Below the pieces are notes generated by a model. The model saw only the letters and a list, made by a program, of their open reading frames with translations, was not told where the DNA came from and searched no databases. A DNA stretch of 64,000 nucleotides from Trichomonas vaginalis G3. Its lineage: Eukaryota; Parabasalia; Trichomonadida; Trichomonadidae. Where the stretch lies: contig NC_067205.1 of NCBI RefSeq assembly GCF_026262505.1, positions 8,928,001-8,992,000 on the forward strand, written 5' to 3'. Shown here one piece after another: positions 62,688-64,000 of the stretch (its first letter is position 1; the number at the start of each line of letters is the position of its first letter). Made by a program: the position numbers and the translations under genes.

Positions 62688-62803
62688 GACTACTTGTTTT
62701 AGGTTTTTTCCATTGTGTCATTTATTTATTTGACGTGGCAGAAAAGTACAGAGAATATGAAGATGAACCAATGCCTGCAAATGTTCAGTATATGTACTCG
62801 TAA
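62672..62803 (+). CDS. 43-aa membrane protein (Polinton copy 3)
   Basis: Same as 2457-2588 and 30820-30951. Looks whole. Confidence 0.55.
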   Translation: MWFEIGLLVLGFFHCVIYLFDVAEKYREYEDEPMPANVQYMYS

Positions 62804-62826
62804 GAGATATTTTTATCTAATATTAA

Positions 62827-63189
62827 ATGGACGCACAGAACTTAGCGAATGCACAGCAACCTGGACAACCAAACCCAGAGAATATTCCAAATGAAGTTAG
62901 AATACAAACTGCAATGGCAAACTATGGTCAAGTGCCAACAGATGTACAAATGCAAACTGCCATGTCAAATGACGCTGCGTTAGGTTTGCCACCATGGTAT
63001 GCAAATATGAGATGGAAAGAGTTTTATACAAACCCTGAAGTGGGATATAAACAACTTTATGCAGATGACGCGAACACAGGAGTTGACCCAGAATATGTTT
63101 TCTACCAGAGGAGAAACAGAATGTATGAGCTCCAGTTAAAGAATGCTATGGAACTCAACAGGAAACGTAAGAGACTAGGTGGACATTAG
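62827..63189 (+). CDS. conserved 120-aa Polinton protein (copy 3)
   Basis: Identical in sequence to 2071-2433. Looks whole. Confidence 0.6.
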   Translation: MDAQNLANAQQPGQPNPENIPNEVRIQTAMANYGQVPTDVQMQTAMSNDAALGLPPWYANMRWKEFYTNPEVGYKQLYADDANTGVDPEYVFYQRRNRMYELQLKNAMELNRKRKRLGGH

Positions 63190-63207
63190 ATTTTTACATA
63201 TAGTAAA

Positions 63208-63492
63208 ATGGGTTTCTTCAGTAGTATTGGAAACTTCTTCAGAAGAGTTGGAAGAGGTATATGGAATGGAATAAAAACCGTAGGAAGAGGAATTTGGAAC
63301 GGTGTCAAAAATATTGGTAAAAGGGTAGGTCAGTTTGTTGGTATTATACCTAAAGACCCTGAACCAGAAGAGCAAGCTCCTGTTATACAACAGCCTGAAC
63401 CTGCACCACAGTCTAGTTGGCAACCAAATCCAACACCACAACCGGTATATATAAAAATTATATTTTTACCGTTCGATAGTAGTTGTATATGA
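63208..63492 (+). CDS. amphipathic Polinton peptide (copy 3)
   Basis: Same protein as 30174-30416 up to NPTPQP, with a different, longer C-terminal end that overlaps the convergent partner gene. Confidence 0.5.
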   Translation: MGFFSSIGNFFRRVGRGIWNGIKTVGRGIWNGVKNIGKRVGQFVGIIPKDPEPEEQAPVIQQPEPAPQSSWQPNPTPQPVYIKIIFLPFDSSCI

Positions 63493-64000
63493 AACTAAGT
63501 TCTAAGTAAAACGCATGGTATAATGGAATTATTCTTTTTCTTCCATCTGTAGTAAACCATACTTGAAAGTCTGAAATACTTCCACTTGGTGGTTCGTATA
63601 ACTTTGTAGGTTTTTCGTAAAAGTCATTTGCCAAGCATAAGAAAGAGTTTTGGGCGCCAGAAAATGAAGCATGAACAATAATAGCATCTTGGTCGAAAAC
63701 ATTTTCATATGTTCCATTAGGGTTTTCGACTTCATAAAAGTCTGGGTGTACTGGATATGCTGCAGGCTGATTTAACATCCTCATAAATCTATACCATGCC
63801 AAGTTGTTATATTTTGTAGAAATATAAACGTTTCTCCAAGGTCTTCTATTTTATTGATTTTAACAGTTGCATTTTTCCTGTCATAAATAATATCGAGATG
63901 GTATTCTCCTTCGTCAATGTTATACTGGTTTGCATATTCGATATAGATATCGTTTATTTTTTCTTGAAAAGCTTGAAGAGTTGTTTCTAAGTTTACAAGC
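63458..64000 (-). pseudogene. fibre-partner protein (Polinton copy 3, partial)
   Basis: The C-terminal half carries PVHPDFYEVENPNGTYEN and SISDFQVWFTT. Its central part matches copy 2, not copy 1. It is cut by the window edge and broken about once or twice. Confidence 0.6.

Larger units (their letters stand above)
61581..64000 (+). mobile_element. Maverick/Polinton copy 3, right-end part, inverted (runs off window)
   Basis: Begins with a 20-A run and GGTAGTGGGGCCTCCAGG, the same terminus as 3676 and 32036 in opposite orientation. Gene order mirrors copies 1 and 2: methyltransferase, membrane peptide, 120-aa protein, amphipathic peptide, fibre partner. It is young by near identity, and broken in a few places in the part seen. 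The terminal segment is duplicated (61601-61740). Confidence 0.9.

Noticed and set aside
1-64000. tRNA, rRNA and spliceosomal introns
   Set aside because: No cloverleaf with B-box, no rRNA stretch, and no consensus 5' or 3' splice pair recognised by eye. A dedicated scan was not possible.

Overview
The window looks like nuclear DNA of a parabasalid, most likely Trichomonas vaginalis or a close relative. The evidence is intronless genes in AT-rich DNA, stop codons that often overlap a TAAA poly(A) signal, the family mix (GH30 glucosylceramidase, R2R3 Myb, DUF3447-type ankyrin protein, DENN protein, clathrin heavy chain), and three Maverick/Polinton copies that fill nearly half of it. No tRNA, rRNA or CRISPR array was recognised.

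Layout. 1-3676: right end of Polinton copy 1, with fibre-like, unknown, amphipathic-peptide and adenine-methyltransferase genes. 3677-6557: intergenic DNA holding about 2 kb bounded by 22-bp inverted repeats (4357-4378 and 6349-6370), which carries a tandem array of about 18 long hairpins. 6558-7976: GH30 glycosidase. 8146-32036: a complete Polinton (copy 2, about 23.9 kb) between 6-bp CAATGA target duplications; most of its genes are broken, so it is a fossil, though a young one. It has capsid, packaging ATPase, integrase, SF3 helicase, KilA-N, methyltransferase and phage-like fibre genes, but I see no protein-primed DNA polymerase B and no protease. 32612-37692: clathrin heavy chain with one in-frame stop and one frameshift. 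38.3-39.8 kb: two damaged small genes. 41226-44471: DENN protein. 45909-47219: a fold-back element with 520-bp arms tipped by small hairpins. 47.4-48.2 kb: GC-rich and AT-rich direct repeats. 49.4-52.5 kb: LRR-like protein, one-pass membrane protein and Myb protein. 54019-58524: 1501-residue HEAT-type protein resembling HEATR5/Laa1. 59124-60683: ankyrin protein. 61581-64000: right end of Polinton copy 3, in opposite orientation.

The most unusual signal is a class of hairpins whose pairing is kept while the sequence changes. They occur in the array at 4671-5952, at the tips of the fold-back at 45.9-47.25 kb, and in smaller form inside the Polinton (dyads at 20-23.7 kb, end hairpins). In the first array one stem class has exactly 8-nt loops and mostly alternates with a second class. 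A 111-bp duplicated segment differs almost only in its loop. This fits selection on folding of an RNA or of single-stranded DNA.

A second unusual signal is in the Polinton. Two paralogous divergent gene pairs are each separated by a 22-bp repeat array split by a related core, which suggests a replication origin or bidirectional control region. The fibre gene and its divergent partner also have nearly constant ends and very different middles between copies, as expected for a receptor-binding module.
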